DNA of 32,306 nt. It comes from Magnetococcales bacterium WMHbin3. GTDB taxonomy: Bacteria; Pseudomonadota; Magnetococcia; Magnetococcales; Magnetaquicoccaceae. Of this stretch, positions 24,225-32,306 are shown one piece after another. A model generated the notes under the pieces. It saw only the letters and a list, made by a program, of their open reading frames with translations. It ran no database searches and had not been told where the DNA came from. Numbering within the stretch: position 1 is the stretch's first letter; each line of letters opens with the position of its first letter. Both the position numbers and the translations under genes were made by a program. The stretch covers positions 1 through 32,306 of the forward strand of contig PDZX01000046.1 of assembly GCA_002753185.1 (NCBI GenBank). The letters are read 5' to 3'.

Positions 24225-26768
24225 ATGACTTTCGGAAAATCCTTGACTGGCCGATTGTTCAGATTGATCTTTGGTGGTTATGTCGTTTTGGCCATCCTGG
24301 TTACGGTCACGCAACTGGCGCTGGAATACCGCTCCACCCGCCAGATGGTCGCCCATGACCTGGTTTCCCTTGGCCTGTCGTTTCGCGACAGCATGACCGG
24401 AGCCATGTGGGAATTGGATCGCCCGTTGCTGCGCACCATGGCCAGAGGGTTGGCCCAGTCCTCCATGGTCACCGGGGTCAAGGTCGTCGCCGAAAACGGC
24501 GAGGAGATGGCCCGGGTGGGCAAGATTCCCACCGAAATCGTTGCCGACCCGGACAGCCCGATGGCGCCATTCCAGTCCAGTCGGGAAGAACTGAACAAAC
24601 AAACCCCCACCGGCCTGCGCCATCTGGGCGTATTGACCCTGTTTGCCGACCGCTCCGTGGTCCTGGAACGGATCAAACACAGTTTTTTTGTGATTCTCAT
24701 TAACTCATTTATAAAAACTTTAGGATTGTGGATCATTTTTTTCCTGGTGATTTCCAAGACCCTGGCCCATCCGTTATCCCAACTGACGGAGCAGGTCTCC
24801 CGCATGGAGTTCGCCGCCGGCTCCCAATTCCCCCTGGATTATCCCCACCTGGATGAGCTTGGACGCTTGATGAGCGCCATGCGCACCATGCAGGAGCGCC
24901 TGTCCGCCTCCCGGGTGCAACTGGAGCAGGTCCATCACACCCTGGAAGAGACCATCGAAGAACGGACCCTGCATTTGACCGAGGCCTTGGAATTCAACAA
25001 CCGGATGCTGCTGGACTCACCGCTGCCCATGGGCGTGTACGCGCAAGACGGTCACTGTCTGCTTGCCAATCAGGCCTATGCCAGAATGGTGGGCGCCACC
25101 CGTGAAGCGCTCCTGGCGCAGAATTTTCATCAGATTCACACCTGGCAAACCACCGGCCTGCTCAACGATTGTATCTTCGCCTTGACGCACATGACCCCGC
25201 AACAACGGGAGATCAATGTCGTGACGACCTTCGGCAAGGAAGTCTGGTTGGAGGCGCGCATCCTGCCAACCCACCTCCAGGGGGAGCGACTCCTGCTGAT
25301 GCAGTTCATCGACTGGACGGAGCGCAAGATCTCCGAGGAGAAATTGCGTCAGGCCATGGAAGCTGCCGAATCGGCGTCACGGATCAAGGGGGAGTTCCTC
25401 GCCAACATGAGCCACGAGATCCGCACCCCGATGAACGCGATCCTGGGCCTGACCGGTCTGGTGCGCGAGAGCCGACTCGACGACATGCAGCAGAATTATC
25501 TGCGCAAGATCCAGGACGCGTCCAAGGATCTGTTGCGCATTCTGAACGATATCCTCGACTATTCCAAAATCGAGGCCAACCACCTGGATATCGAACAGGT
25601 CCCCTTTTCCGTGATCGAACTGCTGCAAAATTTGCGTGACCTCCACGAGGCGCGCATCCGGGAGGCAGGGCTGGCCTTTCATCTGGAGATCGACCCGGCC
25701 CTTTCCTGCATCGTCGCAGGGGATCCCTTGCGACTTGCCCAGGTGCTCAACAATCTGGTCGGCAACGCCATCAAGTTCACCGAACGCGGGAGCATCCATG
25801 TGCGGGCACGACATCAGGGGGAAGATGTCATGGGAATTTGGCTGGCCTTTGAAGTCAGTGACACCGGGATCGGTATCGACGCGAAACTGGCGTCCTCCCT
25901 GTTTCAACCGTTTACACAGGCCCACCGTTCCATCAGCCGTCGTTATGGCGGCACCGGTCTTGGTTTGGCCATCTGTGACCGGTTGGTGCGTCTCATGGGG
26001 GGCGAGATCCAGGTGCAAAGTGTGCCCGACAAGGGATCCTCGTTTACCTTCACGGTTCGGGTGGGACCACATCGGGACGCATGGCCCCCGGTGCGGGAAG
26101 AAATGCCGCCTTCCCGGCTGGCCGGTCTGCACTTTGCACAGGCCATGGTTTTGCTCGTGGAGGATCATCCACTGAATCAGGAGGTGGCGCGTGAATATCT
26201 GATGCGCATGGGCTTGAACGTCACCGTCGCCAACCATGGGGGCGAGGCGCTCGCCATGCTGCGACACCAACGCTTCGATGCCATCCTGATGGATCTGCGC
26301 ATGCCGGTCATGGACGGCATCGCCACCAGCGAACAGATCCGGAGGATCCCGGAATTGGCCAATCTGCCCATCATTGCGACCACGGCGGCGGTGATGGCCG
26401 AGGATCGCGCCCGCTGTCTCCAGGTTGGCATCCATGATATCGTCAGCAAACCCATGGAGCCGGACGCGCTCAAGTGCGCCCTGGCCCGTTGGCTGCCCAT
26501 GCAAAGCGCCGGGTCGCCCGCGATGACAGGCGGACCCGACCCTGCCGCAGGGGACAATGTGCTGGAATTGCTTGCAATTCTGCGGCAATTGATGCCGAAG
26601 GTGAGTCGTTTTGAATCGATCCCGTCAGACCAGACGCGTGCGCTGGTCGCATATACCCAACATCCGGAATGGGGGGTGGAGGTGCGCAATCTGTTGGAAC
26701 AATTGAATTCATTTTCTTTTGAGGCGGCCACTGGCACGCTGAGCGCGCTTATCGGAAAAATATCATGA
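24225..26768 (+). CDS. Membrane hybrid histidine kinase (PAS-HisKA-HATPase-REC)
   Basis: An 847-aa sensor kinase. Two transmembrane helices (about 12-32 and 153-177) enclose a periplasmic sensor of about 120 residues. A HAMP-like helical region and coiled coil (about 178-262), a PAS domain (about 265-370), HisKA with His397 in [12 protein letters not shown], HATPase ([14 protein letters not shown]) and a receiver with Asp690 in ILMDLRMP follow. The tail after the receiver (about 770-847) is helical and Leu-rich and lacks a convincing Hpt His. GGGAG lies about 7 nt before the ATG. The solute-binding protein upstream is a likely ligand presenter, and the REC-PAS kinase downstream, overlapping by 4 bp, is a likely phosphotransfer partner. 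Confidence 0.92.
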   Translation: MTFGKSLTGRLFRLIFGGYVVLAILVTVTQLALEYRSTRQMVAHDLVSLGLSFRDSMTGAMWELDRPLLRTMARGLAQSSMVTGVKVVAENGEEMARVGKIPTEIVADPDSPMAPFQSSREELNKQTPTGLRHLGVLTLFADRSVVLERIKHSFFVILINSFIKTLGLWIIFFLVISKTLAHPLSQLTEQVSRMEFAAGSQFPLDYPHLDELGRLMSAMRTMQERLSASRVQLEQVHHTLEETIEERTLHLTEALEFNNRMLLDSPLPMGVYAQDGHCLLANQAYARMVGATREALLAQNFHQIHTWQTTGLLNDCIFALTHMTPQQREINVVTTFGKEVWLEARILPTHLQGERLLLMQFIDWTERKISEEKLRQAMEAAESASRIKGEFLANMSHEIRTPMNAILGLTGLVRESRLDDMQQNYLRKIQDASKDLLRILNDILDYSKIEANHLDIEQVPFSVIELLQNLRDLHEARIREAGLAFHLEIDPALSCIVAGDPLRLAQVLNNLVGNAIKFTERGSIHVRARHQGEDVMGIWLAFEVSDTGIGIDAKLASSLFQPFTQAHRSISRRYGGTGLGLAICDRLVRLMGGEIQVQSVPDKGSSFTFTVRVGPHRDAWPPVREEMPPSRLAGLHFAQAMVLLVEDHPLNQEVAREYLMRMGLNVTVANHGGEALAMLRHQRFDAILMDLRMPVMDGIATSEQIRRIPELANLPIIATTAAVMAEDRARCLQVGIHDIVSKPMEPDALKCALARWLPMQSAGSPAMTGGPDPAAGDNVLELLAILRQLMPKVSRFESIPSDQTRALVAYTQHPEWGVEVRNLLEQLNSFSFEAATGTLSALIGKIS

Positions 26769-28228
26769 ACGTGAACCAGGGACAGGCATTGTTGCTACTG
26801 GTGGATGACGCCCCGGCCAGTTTGCGGATTCTGGAACAGATCCTGGTGGACCATTATCGCCTCAAACTGACGACCAGCGCGACTTCGGCCATCCGGCTGG
26901 CCAGCCAGCGCAACGACCCCCCGGATCTGATTCTTCTGGATCTGCACATGCCCGGCATGGACGGAATCGCCGTGTTGGCCCGGTTGCGCCAGGATGATCA
27001 AACCCAAGACATCCCGGTGATCATGGTCACGGCGGAAACCAGCGACACCTTGGAGTCCGAGGGGATCGACCTGGGGGCCGATGACTACGTCACAAAACCG
27101 GTTATCCCGCATGTCCTGCTGGCCAGGATCCGGACGATTTTGCGTCGCAAGGCGGCGGAAAGCGCTCTGCGAAAAAGCGAGGAGCAGTTTCGCACCCTGT
27201 TCGAGACGATGACGCAGGGGGTTGTCTATCATGACGCCTCCGGCAGGATCATGCAGGTCAACCAGGCGGCCATGCGCATTTTGGGTTTGACCGCTGCTTG
27301 TGCGCAGGCCACCCATCCGCTGATTCCGCAAGGCCGTTACATCCATCGGGACGGCACGCCTTTCACCGTTGAGGCACACCCCACTGCATTGGCGCTGGCC
27401 ACCGGGAAGCCGGTCAAGGAGGTGCTCATGGGGGTGTGCCGTTCGGAAACCTCGCGTCCGGTCTGGCTGCAGGTGAGCGCCATCCCCCGCTTCGAGCACG
27501 AGACGGAGCAACCCAGTGGGATCTTCACCACCTTCACCGATGTCACGGCGCAGGTGACCCTGGAGCAGGAGCAGTCCATGTTTATGCGCATGCTCAACCA
27601 TGAAGTAAGAACGCCTTTGGCCATCATCGACAGTCATTGCCAATTGCTTTCCATGGAATATCCCGGAGAGACGAACACCGGTCGCACAGTGGCCACGATG
27701 CGCGTTGCCACGACCCGGGTGTCGGAGCTGTTCGATCGATGTCTGATGCAGGATCAAATGGCCACCATGAGTCGGTCGAATTTTGCCCCAGTCGACCTGG
27801 GGGCATTGATTGCGCTCACCGCGCAGGACATGCAGCGCGGCACCAATGACCACCTTCTTGTCATACGCATCGATCATCTTCCGGAGCATTTTTCGGGGGA
27901 TGCAGCGCTCTTGCGGATCATGCTGAGCAATCTGTTGGATAATGCCGTGCGTTATTCACCGGAAGGAGGGGTGATCGAACTTATGGCCCAAGCCAATGCA
28001 CCTGGTCGGGTGGTGATTGAAGTGCGCGATGAGGGGATTGGCATTCCCTCATCGGAACAGGAAGCCATTTTCGAGCGTTATTATCGCACCCACCAGGTCA
28101 ATGACGCGGTGGGTGTGGGTTTGGGGCTGTACATCGTCAGAAACATTGCCCGATTGCATAGAGGTGATGTCACCTGTATGAGTGTTCTTGGAGAAGGAAG
28201 TGTCTTCAGAATAACTTTATCTTATTAA
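26765..28228 (+). CDS. REC-PAS-histidine kinase
   Basis: A 487-aa soluble kinase with an N-terminal receiver (about 8-130, Asp59 in LILLDLHMPG), a PAS domain (about 140-268), HisKA with His279 in MLNHEVRTPLAI, and an HATPase domain (SNLLDNAVRYSP, DEGIGIP, GVGLGLYI). The receiver-first order means its kinase activity is probably set by phosphorylation from another kinase, most likely the hybrid kinase just upstream, whose stop it overlaps (ATGA). Its own output target is not in the immediate neighbourhood. Confidence 0.9.
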   Translation: MNVNQGQALLLLVDDAPASLRILEQILVDHYRLKLTTSATSAIRLASQRNDPPDLILLDLHMPGMDGIAVLARLRQDDQTQDIPVIMVTAETSDTLESEGIDLGADDYVTKPVIPHVLLARIRTILRRKAAESALRKSEEQFRTLFETMTQGVVYHDASGRIMQVNQAAMRILGLTAACAQATHPLIPQGRYIHRDGTPFTVEAHPTALALATGKPVKEVLMGVCRSETSRPVWLQVSAIPRFEHETEQPSGIFTTFTDVTAQVTLEQEQSMFMRMLNHEVRTPLAIIDSHCQLLSMEYPGETNTGRTVATMRVATTRVSELFDRCLMQDQMATMSRSNFAPVDLGALIALTAQDMQRGTNDHLLVIRIDHLPEHFSGDAALLRIMLSNLLDNAVRYSPEGGVIELMAQANAPGRVVIEVRDEGIGIPSSEQEAIFERYYRTHQVNDAVGVGLGLYIVRNIARLHRGDVTCMSVLGEGSVFRITLSY

Positions 28229-28557
28229 TGTTGTTTTTTATTGAATGCGCAGCATGCGTCCCCCGAAAGAAGCCCATTCGCGTCTCATGTCCACCGCATT
28301 CTACACCCGGATCATTCATCTGTAATTGTTTTCATGGGTCGATCGGCTGACCCGTTCGCTCACGAGTGGAGCAACTGAGCTGATTTGACTGGATTACGGT
28401 AATCGCTTATTCTCCTTGCAAAAAGGGTACGATCCAGCCGGAAGGTGGCAATCGGAGTCACATTTGCCATCTTGCGGATTTTGTTGAATAGAGAGTCGAG
28501 ATGGAGTATGCTGAATATTGGGATGATGTGTTAATGATCTGATTGGGGTTTTTAATT
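28229..28557. other. Non-coding gap of about 330 bp
   Basis: I find no convincing gene in either direction. A hairpin-like GGGTC / GACCC pair occurs near 28336-28353 without a T-tract. A sigma70-like promoter at 28385-28413 is listed separately. A T-run (TTGTTTTTTATTG) directly after the kinase stop has no stem before it. Confidence 0.6.
28385..28413 (+). promoter_or_regulatory. Putative promoter for the SUMF1-domain lipoprotein gene
   Basis: TTGACT (28385-28390), 17-bp spacer, TATTCT (28408-28413). It would give a leader of about 135 bases. This is a motif match only. Confidence 0.4.
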
Positions 28558-29364
28558 ATGATATCTATTTGTTTGTTGCGAGGGGTCGTCTTCGCCGCTG
28601 TTTTGTCAGGCATGAGCATCCTGTCAGGCTGTTACATGCCAATTTTCGGCAGAACGTCGCTGAATGAGGGTGACATCGAAATCACCAACAGTCTCGGAAT
28701 GACGTTCCGATTGATTCCGGCTGGATCGTTCGTCATGGGGAGTCCTCCAGGCGAAGCGGGACGCCAGGAGACGGAAGGCCCTCAGCACCAGGTGACCATC
28801 GATAAGCCGTTCTTTATGCAGACCACGGAGATCACACAGTGGCAATGGAAGACGGTGATGGGGAAAAATCCATCGAAGTTCGAGGATTGCGGCGATATGT
28901 GCCCGGTGGAGAACGTCTCCTGGAATGATGCGCTGGCCTTTGTCGCCAAGCTGAACGCCAAGGGAGAAGGCATCTACCGCCTCCCCACCGAGGCGGAGTG
29001 GGAGTACGCGGCACGCGCGGGCACGACCACGGCCTATTCCTTCGGCGAGAATCCGGACGACCTGGAAAGGTACGCCTGGTTCCACGACAACACGCGTTAC
29101 GCCCCTTATCGCGTGGCCAGGAAAAGGCCCAACCCCTGGGGATTGCACGACATGCATGGCAACGTCTGGGAGTGGGTCCAGGATGGCGCTGGCCAGACCG
29201 AGCCAGCCCGCGCGGATGGACAAAACTCCGGCAACGCGATCCGCGTGTATCGCGGCGGCTCCTGGTTCAACACCGCCAGCAGTTTGCGCTCCGCCGTGCG
29301 TGTCACCAACAAGGCCGCGACCCGTGACAATGTCATCGGGGTCAGGCTGGTACGCATTCCCTAA
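28558..29364 (+). CDS. SUMF1/FGE-sulfatase-domain lipoprotein
   Basis: A 268-aa lipoprotein: the signal peptide ends in LSGC (Cys25). The rest is a SUMF1-type C-lectin-like domain with the family landmarks GMTFRLIPAGSFVMGS, TEITQWQW, PVENVSWNDA, YRLPTEAEWEYAARAG, PWGLHDMHGNVWEWV and YRGGSW. The cysteine pair that binds copper in true formylglycine-generating enzymes is absent after RGGSW (FNTASSLRSAVR follows), so sulfatase activation is unlikely; a binding, regulatory or structural role is more probable. I prefer ATG 28558, preceded by GGGG, over the TTG at 28543. It lies 61 bp before a membrane adenylate cyclase gene. Confidence 0.88.
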   Translation: MISICLLRGVVFAAVLSGMSILSGCYMPIFGRTSLNEGDIEITNSLGMTFRLIPAGSFVMGSPPGEAGRQETEGPQHQVTIDKPFFMQTTEITQWQWKTVMGKNPSKFEDCGDMCPVENVSWNDALAFVAKLNAKGEGIYRLPTEAEWEYAARAGTTTAYSFGENPDDLERYAWFHDNTRYAPYRVARKRPNPWGLHDMHGNVWEWVQDGAGQTEPARADGQNSGNAIRVYRGGSWFNTASSLRSAVRVTNKAATRDNVIGVRLVRIP

Positions 29365-29425
29365 TAAAAATCATGGCTCGTGACCATGGTCGCGGCTTGC
29401 CGCGCATCATCGAGGAGACCGGCTC

Positions 29426-31078
29426 GTGAAAGTGTCCATGCGGGTTTCGTTGTGGTTCGTCTCCGTGGGGTTGGTCGTGGTGATCTCCTCCGTGTTGGGC
29501 GGTTTGACCTACTGGGCGGCCAAGGAGGTGTTGCGCGACAATCTGCGTACCCGCATCGGCAATATCGTGGCCGTGGCCGCCTTGCGGATCGATCCCGAAC
29601 TCCACAAACGCATCCGCACCCGTGACGACGAGAATGGGCAGGACTACCAGACCTTGAAGCGCCAGTTGCGCCAGATCCGCGACATCTCCAAGGAGATCCG
29701 TTTTCTGTATACCAGCAGGCTCGACCATCGTGGCCAGGTGCTCTTCGTCGTCGATGCCGAGGAGTCCGAGGCAGAGCTGAGTCATGTGGGCGATGTCTAT
29801 GAAGAGGCCACCCCCCTCATGCGGCAACTCTTCGCCGTGCCACGGCCCTTCGCGGTCGAGGAGGAGTTCACCACCGACAAGTGGGGCACCTTCCTGTCGG
29901 GTTACGCCCCGTTCCACGACAAGGATGGCAAGCTCGAAGGCCTGGTGGGCATGGACCTCACCGCCGAACAGGTCATGGCTTACGAACAGCAGCACCTCAA
30001 CGTCATCCTGTACGTCGTGGCCTTCTTCACCCTGATCGGCATGTGGCTGGGCAGCGTGCTCTCCCGCCTCATCGCCCAATCCCTGGGCTTGCTGGAGCAG
30101 GATATGGCCCGCATCCAGACATTCGACCTGGACGCCGAAACCGTGACCGGCTCGCGGATCGTGGAACTGAACCGCATGCAGGAAGCCGTGCATGACATGA
30201 AAAAGAGCTTGCGCTCCTTCAAGAAATACGTCCCAGCCGACCTGGTGGCCGAATTGATCCAGTTGCGCCAGGAGGCGGTCCTGGGCGCGGAATCCCGTGG
30301 CATCACCCTGTTCTTTTCCGATATCGCGGGATTCACCACCATTGCGGAACGCCTCGCCCCCAACGAGTTGTCGCAAAGGCTGGGCATCTACTTCGAGGCC
30401 ATGACCCGCACGATCCTGCAACAACATGGCACGGTGGACAAATTCATCGGCGACGCGGTCATGGCCTTCTGGGGCGCGCCCAAGCCCCACGAGGATCATG
30501 CCCTCCTGGCTTGCCGGGCCGCAGTGCGTTGTCAGCGCGCCCTGCGGGAAATCGCCGAGCAATGGACCGCGCAGGGCATGCCCCCCTTTGCCACCCGCAT
30601 CGGCATCTGCACCGGCGATGCCCTGGTCGGCAACATGGGCTACAGCGAACGGCTGAGTTACACGGCCCTGGGGGATGTGGTCAACCTGGCCAGCCGTCTG
30701 GAGGGACTGAACAAATTCTTCGGCACCCGCATCGTGATCGGCGAATCCACCCATGCCCTGGTCCAGGCCGAAATGGCCACCCGCTGTCTGGGCGTGGTGG
30801 CGGTCAAGGGCAAAACCCGTGGTGTGCGGATTCACGAACTCGTCGAGGAAAAGGCGCTCCTCGCCCCGGAGAACCTGTTGTTCCTGGAACGGTTCGACCT
30901 GGCCATGGAACGTTACCTCGCCCGCGACTGGAACGCGGCCCTGGTCCTCTTCCAGGAGTGCCTGGAGCGCGTTCCAGGCGATCACCCGTCCTCCATGATG
31001 ATCACCCAGTGCCGCAACCTGCTCGATACCCCGCCGGGTGACGATTGGAACGGCGTGATGATCATGCAAGACAAATAA
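29426..31078 (+). CDS. Membrane-bound class III adenylate cyclase
   Basis: A 550-aa enzyme predicted to make cyclic AMP. Transmembrane helices at about 8-30 and 192-214 enclose a Cache-like extracytoplasmic sensor. A HAMP-like linker and helix lead to the class III catalytic domain (about 285-450). Metal-binding Asp299 lies in FFSDIAGFT and Asp343 in FIGDAVMAFWG; Lys339 and Asp417 (LGDVVNLASRLE) match the adenylate-selecting pair, with Asn420 and Arg424 completing the site. The tail (about 475-545) is TPR-like and resembles the C-terminal extension common in this subfamily. The start is GTG 29426 with GAGGAG 8 nt upstream. Cyclic-nucleotide-binding-like domains at 18279-20939 are possible readers of its product (inference). 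Confidence 0.92.
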   Translation: MKVSMRVSLWFVSVGLVVVISSVLGGLTYWAAKEVLRDNLRTRIGNIVAVAALRIDPELHKRIRTRDDENGQDYQTLKRQLRQIRDISKEIRFLYTSRLDHRGQVLFVVDAEESEAELSHVGDVYEEATPLMRQLFAVPRPFAVEEEFTTDKWGTFLSGYAPFHDKDGKLEGLVGMDLTAEQVMAYEQQHLNVILYVVAFFTLIGMWLGSVLSRLIAQSLGLLEQDMARIQTFDLDAETVTGSRIVELNRMQEAVHDMKKSLRSFKKYVPADLVAELIQLRQEAVLGAESRGITLFFSDIAGFTTIAERLAPNELSQRLGIYFEAMTRTILQQHGTVDKFIGDAVMAFWGAPKPHEDHALLACRAAVRCQRALREIAEQWTAQGMPPFATRIGICTGDALVGNMGYSERLSYTALGDVVNLASRLEGLNKFFGTRIVIGESTHALVQAEMATRCLGVVAVKGKTRGVRIHELVEEKALLAPENLLFLERFDLAMERYLARDWNAALVLFQECLERVPGDHPSSMMITQCRNLLDTPPGDDWNGVMIMQDK

Positions 31079-31271
31079 CTTATATGTATTTGATGGATGT
31101 TTGCTTGCGCGCATGGTTGCATTTTTATATTGATTTCTTGTTCGTTTGTTTGATATCATTGGATGAAAATTAAAAAAATTAACAACAATGAAATAATTTT
31201 TAATGGAAATGGATACCCGTTGTATGCCTAAGATGGCGTAAATCCGATTTTTGCGCGTGGGAGGGTTTGGC
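31079..31271. other. AT-rich intergenic region
   Basis: A strikingly AT-rich 193-bp stretch with A- and T-runs (31168-31204) between two GC-rich genes. It probably carries the promoter of the LEPR-XLL gene, but I cannot single out boxes with confidence. No terminator for the cyclase gene is visible. Confidence 0.5.
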
Positions 31272-32306
31272 ATGAAGAGATTCCGCAAACAGTCGGGACC
31301 GGGTCACTCCCCCAGAAAACGACCTCGTCGCGGACAGGCGGTCCGCCTGGAGACCCTCGAACCGCGCATCCTGTTGTCCGGTGAACTCCTGCTCCCCCAG
31401 GAGCCGCCGCCACTCCTCACCGATCCTAACGCCCAATCCTTCGAAACCACCTCATCCAGCGGAACCGTCAATACCGCGAATTCCGGAACCGGACTGCTGC
31501 CGGATCCGCATGGCGCCCCCCTGGAGATACTCTCCGCCTCTGGACAGACGCGCGCGGCCAGCGACAGCCTGAGTGACCATGCGCTCTCCTTGCGGGCCGG
31601 GGATACCCTGATCGGTCAGGGCAAGCTGGACGGCGACCTGGTCAATCAGGGGACGGTTGCCCCTGGGGCCTCGCCAGGGGTGGTCGCGGCGCAAACCTTC
31701 ACCCAGACCGGATCGGGGGTCCTGCGCCTCGAGATCGGCGGTACGACCCCCGGAGCCGGGAGCGTCAATCCTCTCGACGGCTATGACCAGCTCGACATTG
31801 CCGGCCTCGCCACGCTCGACGGCACCCTCTCGGTGTCGTGCATCAACGATTTCCGTCCCAGCGCCGGTCAGGTGTTCGATGTCCTCAAAATGGGCAGCCG
31901 CACCGGGAGTTTTGCCAATTATACCGGCTTGTATGTCGGCCAGGGGGTCTACCTGAAGCCGGTCTATCAAGCCGACCGGCTGCAACTGGTCGCCACCGCC
32001 CTGCCGGGCCTGGCCGATCTCACCCTTCCCGACCTGCCGGAGGCCCGTGACGCCTTCGATCGGGTCTTGACCAGCGTGGCCAACCGGGTGAGCTGTGCGG
32101 CGGTTCGTTTCGACGCGGGTTTGCAGCTTGCCGGGCTGCGTCTTGCCGGCACCTGGGAGGTGGGAGTCGTCCCTCTGGCCAACGGCACGGCGGAGACCAC
32201 CTTTTCGGCGGTCAACGTCTCTTCCGTCTGGACCGCCGGGGGCATCTCCGGCGCCCTGGAGGGGGTTGTGGGGCGTCTGGTCCTCTCCGGCGGGCAGTCC
32301 AGCCTG
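31272..32306 (+). CDS. LEPR-XLL-domain surface protein (partial, continues past the window)
   Basis: The frame is open for 345 codons from ATG 31272 to the window end; GGGAGGG lies about 7 nt before the ATG. The N-terminus is very basic (KRFRKQSGPGHSPRKRPRRG), then LETLEPRILLSGE at about residues 30-42, a textbook LEPR-XLL signal. Next come beta-helix/autotransporter-like segments: GKLDGDLVNQGTVAPGASPG, then YDQLDIAGLATLDGTLSV and GQVFDVLKMGSRTGSF. Such proteins are usually very large and surface-located. Its LEPR signal parallels that of the first protein in the window, so it may use the same export system (inference). The 3' part is missing, so length and C-terminal signals are unknown. Confidence 0.88.
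   Translation, partial: MKRFRKQSGPGHSPRKRPRRGQAVRLETLEPRILLSGELLLPQEPPPLLTDPNAQSFETTSSSGTVNTANSGTGLLPDPHGAPLEILSASGQTRAASDSLSDHALSLRAGDTLIGQGKLDGDLVNQGTVAPGASPGVVAAQTFTQTGSGVLRLEIGGTTPGAGSVNPLDGYDQLDIAGLATLDGTLSVSCINDFRPSAGQVFDVLKMGSRTGSFANYTGLYVGQGVYLKPVYQADRLQLVATALPGLADLTLPDLPEARDAFDRVLTSVANRVSCAAVRFDAGLQLAGLRLAGTWEVGVVPLANGTAETTFSAVNVSSVWTAGGISGALEGVVGRLVLSGGQSSL

Noticed and set aside
28558..29364. True formylglycine-generating enzyme
   Set aside because: The cysteine pair needed for copper-dependent catalysis is absent after RGGSW.
29342..31288. 648-codon open frame on the minus strand
   Set aside because: It lies opposite the adenylate cyclase and has no domain logic, so it is an antisense shadow.

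Overview
This window looks like chromosomal DNA from a signalling-rich Gram-negative proteobacterium. Outer-membrane, periplasmic and lipoprotein components are present. There are three histidine kinases apart from a CheA-like one, five response-regulator proteins that are not kinases, and genes packed with 4-bp stop/start overlaps. Two surface-type proteins with N-terminal LEPR motifs and the abundance of receiver-domain proteins recall Magnetococcales-like bacteria. That placement is an impression; no rRNA or other phylogenetic marker is present.

Region 1 (1-9032, + strand): a LEPR/DUF4347 repeat protein is followed by an outer-membrane TolC-like lipoprotein, a short periplasmic HlyD-type adaptor, a membrane-anchored GAF-HlyD fusion, and a polytopic M50 (site-2 protease-like) metalloprotein with a PqqD-like N-terminus and a HlyD/lipoyl-like C-terminus. 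The last four genes form one coupled unit with no ABC ATPase or RND pump. I read this as a candidate undescribed export or processing apparatus for LEPR proteins, and as the most interesting part of the window.

Region 2 (9097-11226, - strand): tusA, a possible 45-aa ORF and a DsrE2-like gene form a sulfur-relay operon, with a TetR repressor upstream. Five 7-4-7 operator-like palindromes lie before the DsrE2 gene and before tetR. The tetR promoter, operator and start codon lie in a 100-bp unit present three times. A decayed IS21-type transposase fragment follows (about 11288-11690).

Region 3 (11766-23338, + strand): a chemotaxis-like module without receptor, CheW, CheR or CheB. It holds a CheA-like kinase, CheY-like and CheC-like proteins, a PAS hybrid kinase, a REC-GGDEF diguanylate cyclase, a REC-metallo-beta-lactamase-cyclic-nucleotide-binding protein, a second CheY/CheC pair, a CheD homologue and a regulator with its LuxR HTH in front of its receiver.

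Region 4 (23346-28228): a periplasmic solute-binding protein, a membrane hybrid kinase and a REC-PAS-kinase, probably one sensory pathway. Region 5 (28229-31078): a non-coding gap, a SUMF1-domain lipoprotein and a membrane class III adenylate cyclase. A second LEPR-XLL protein starts at 31272 and runs off the end.
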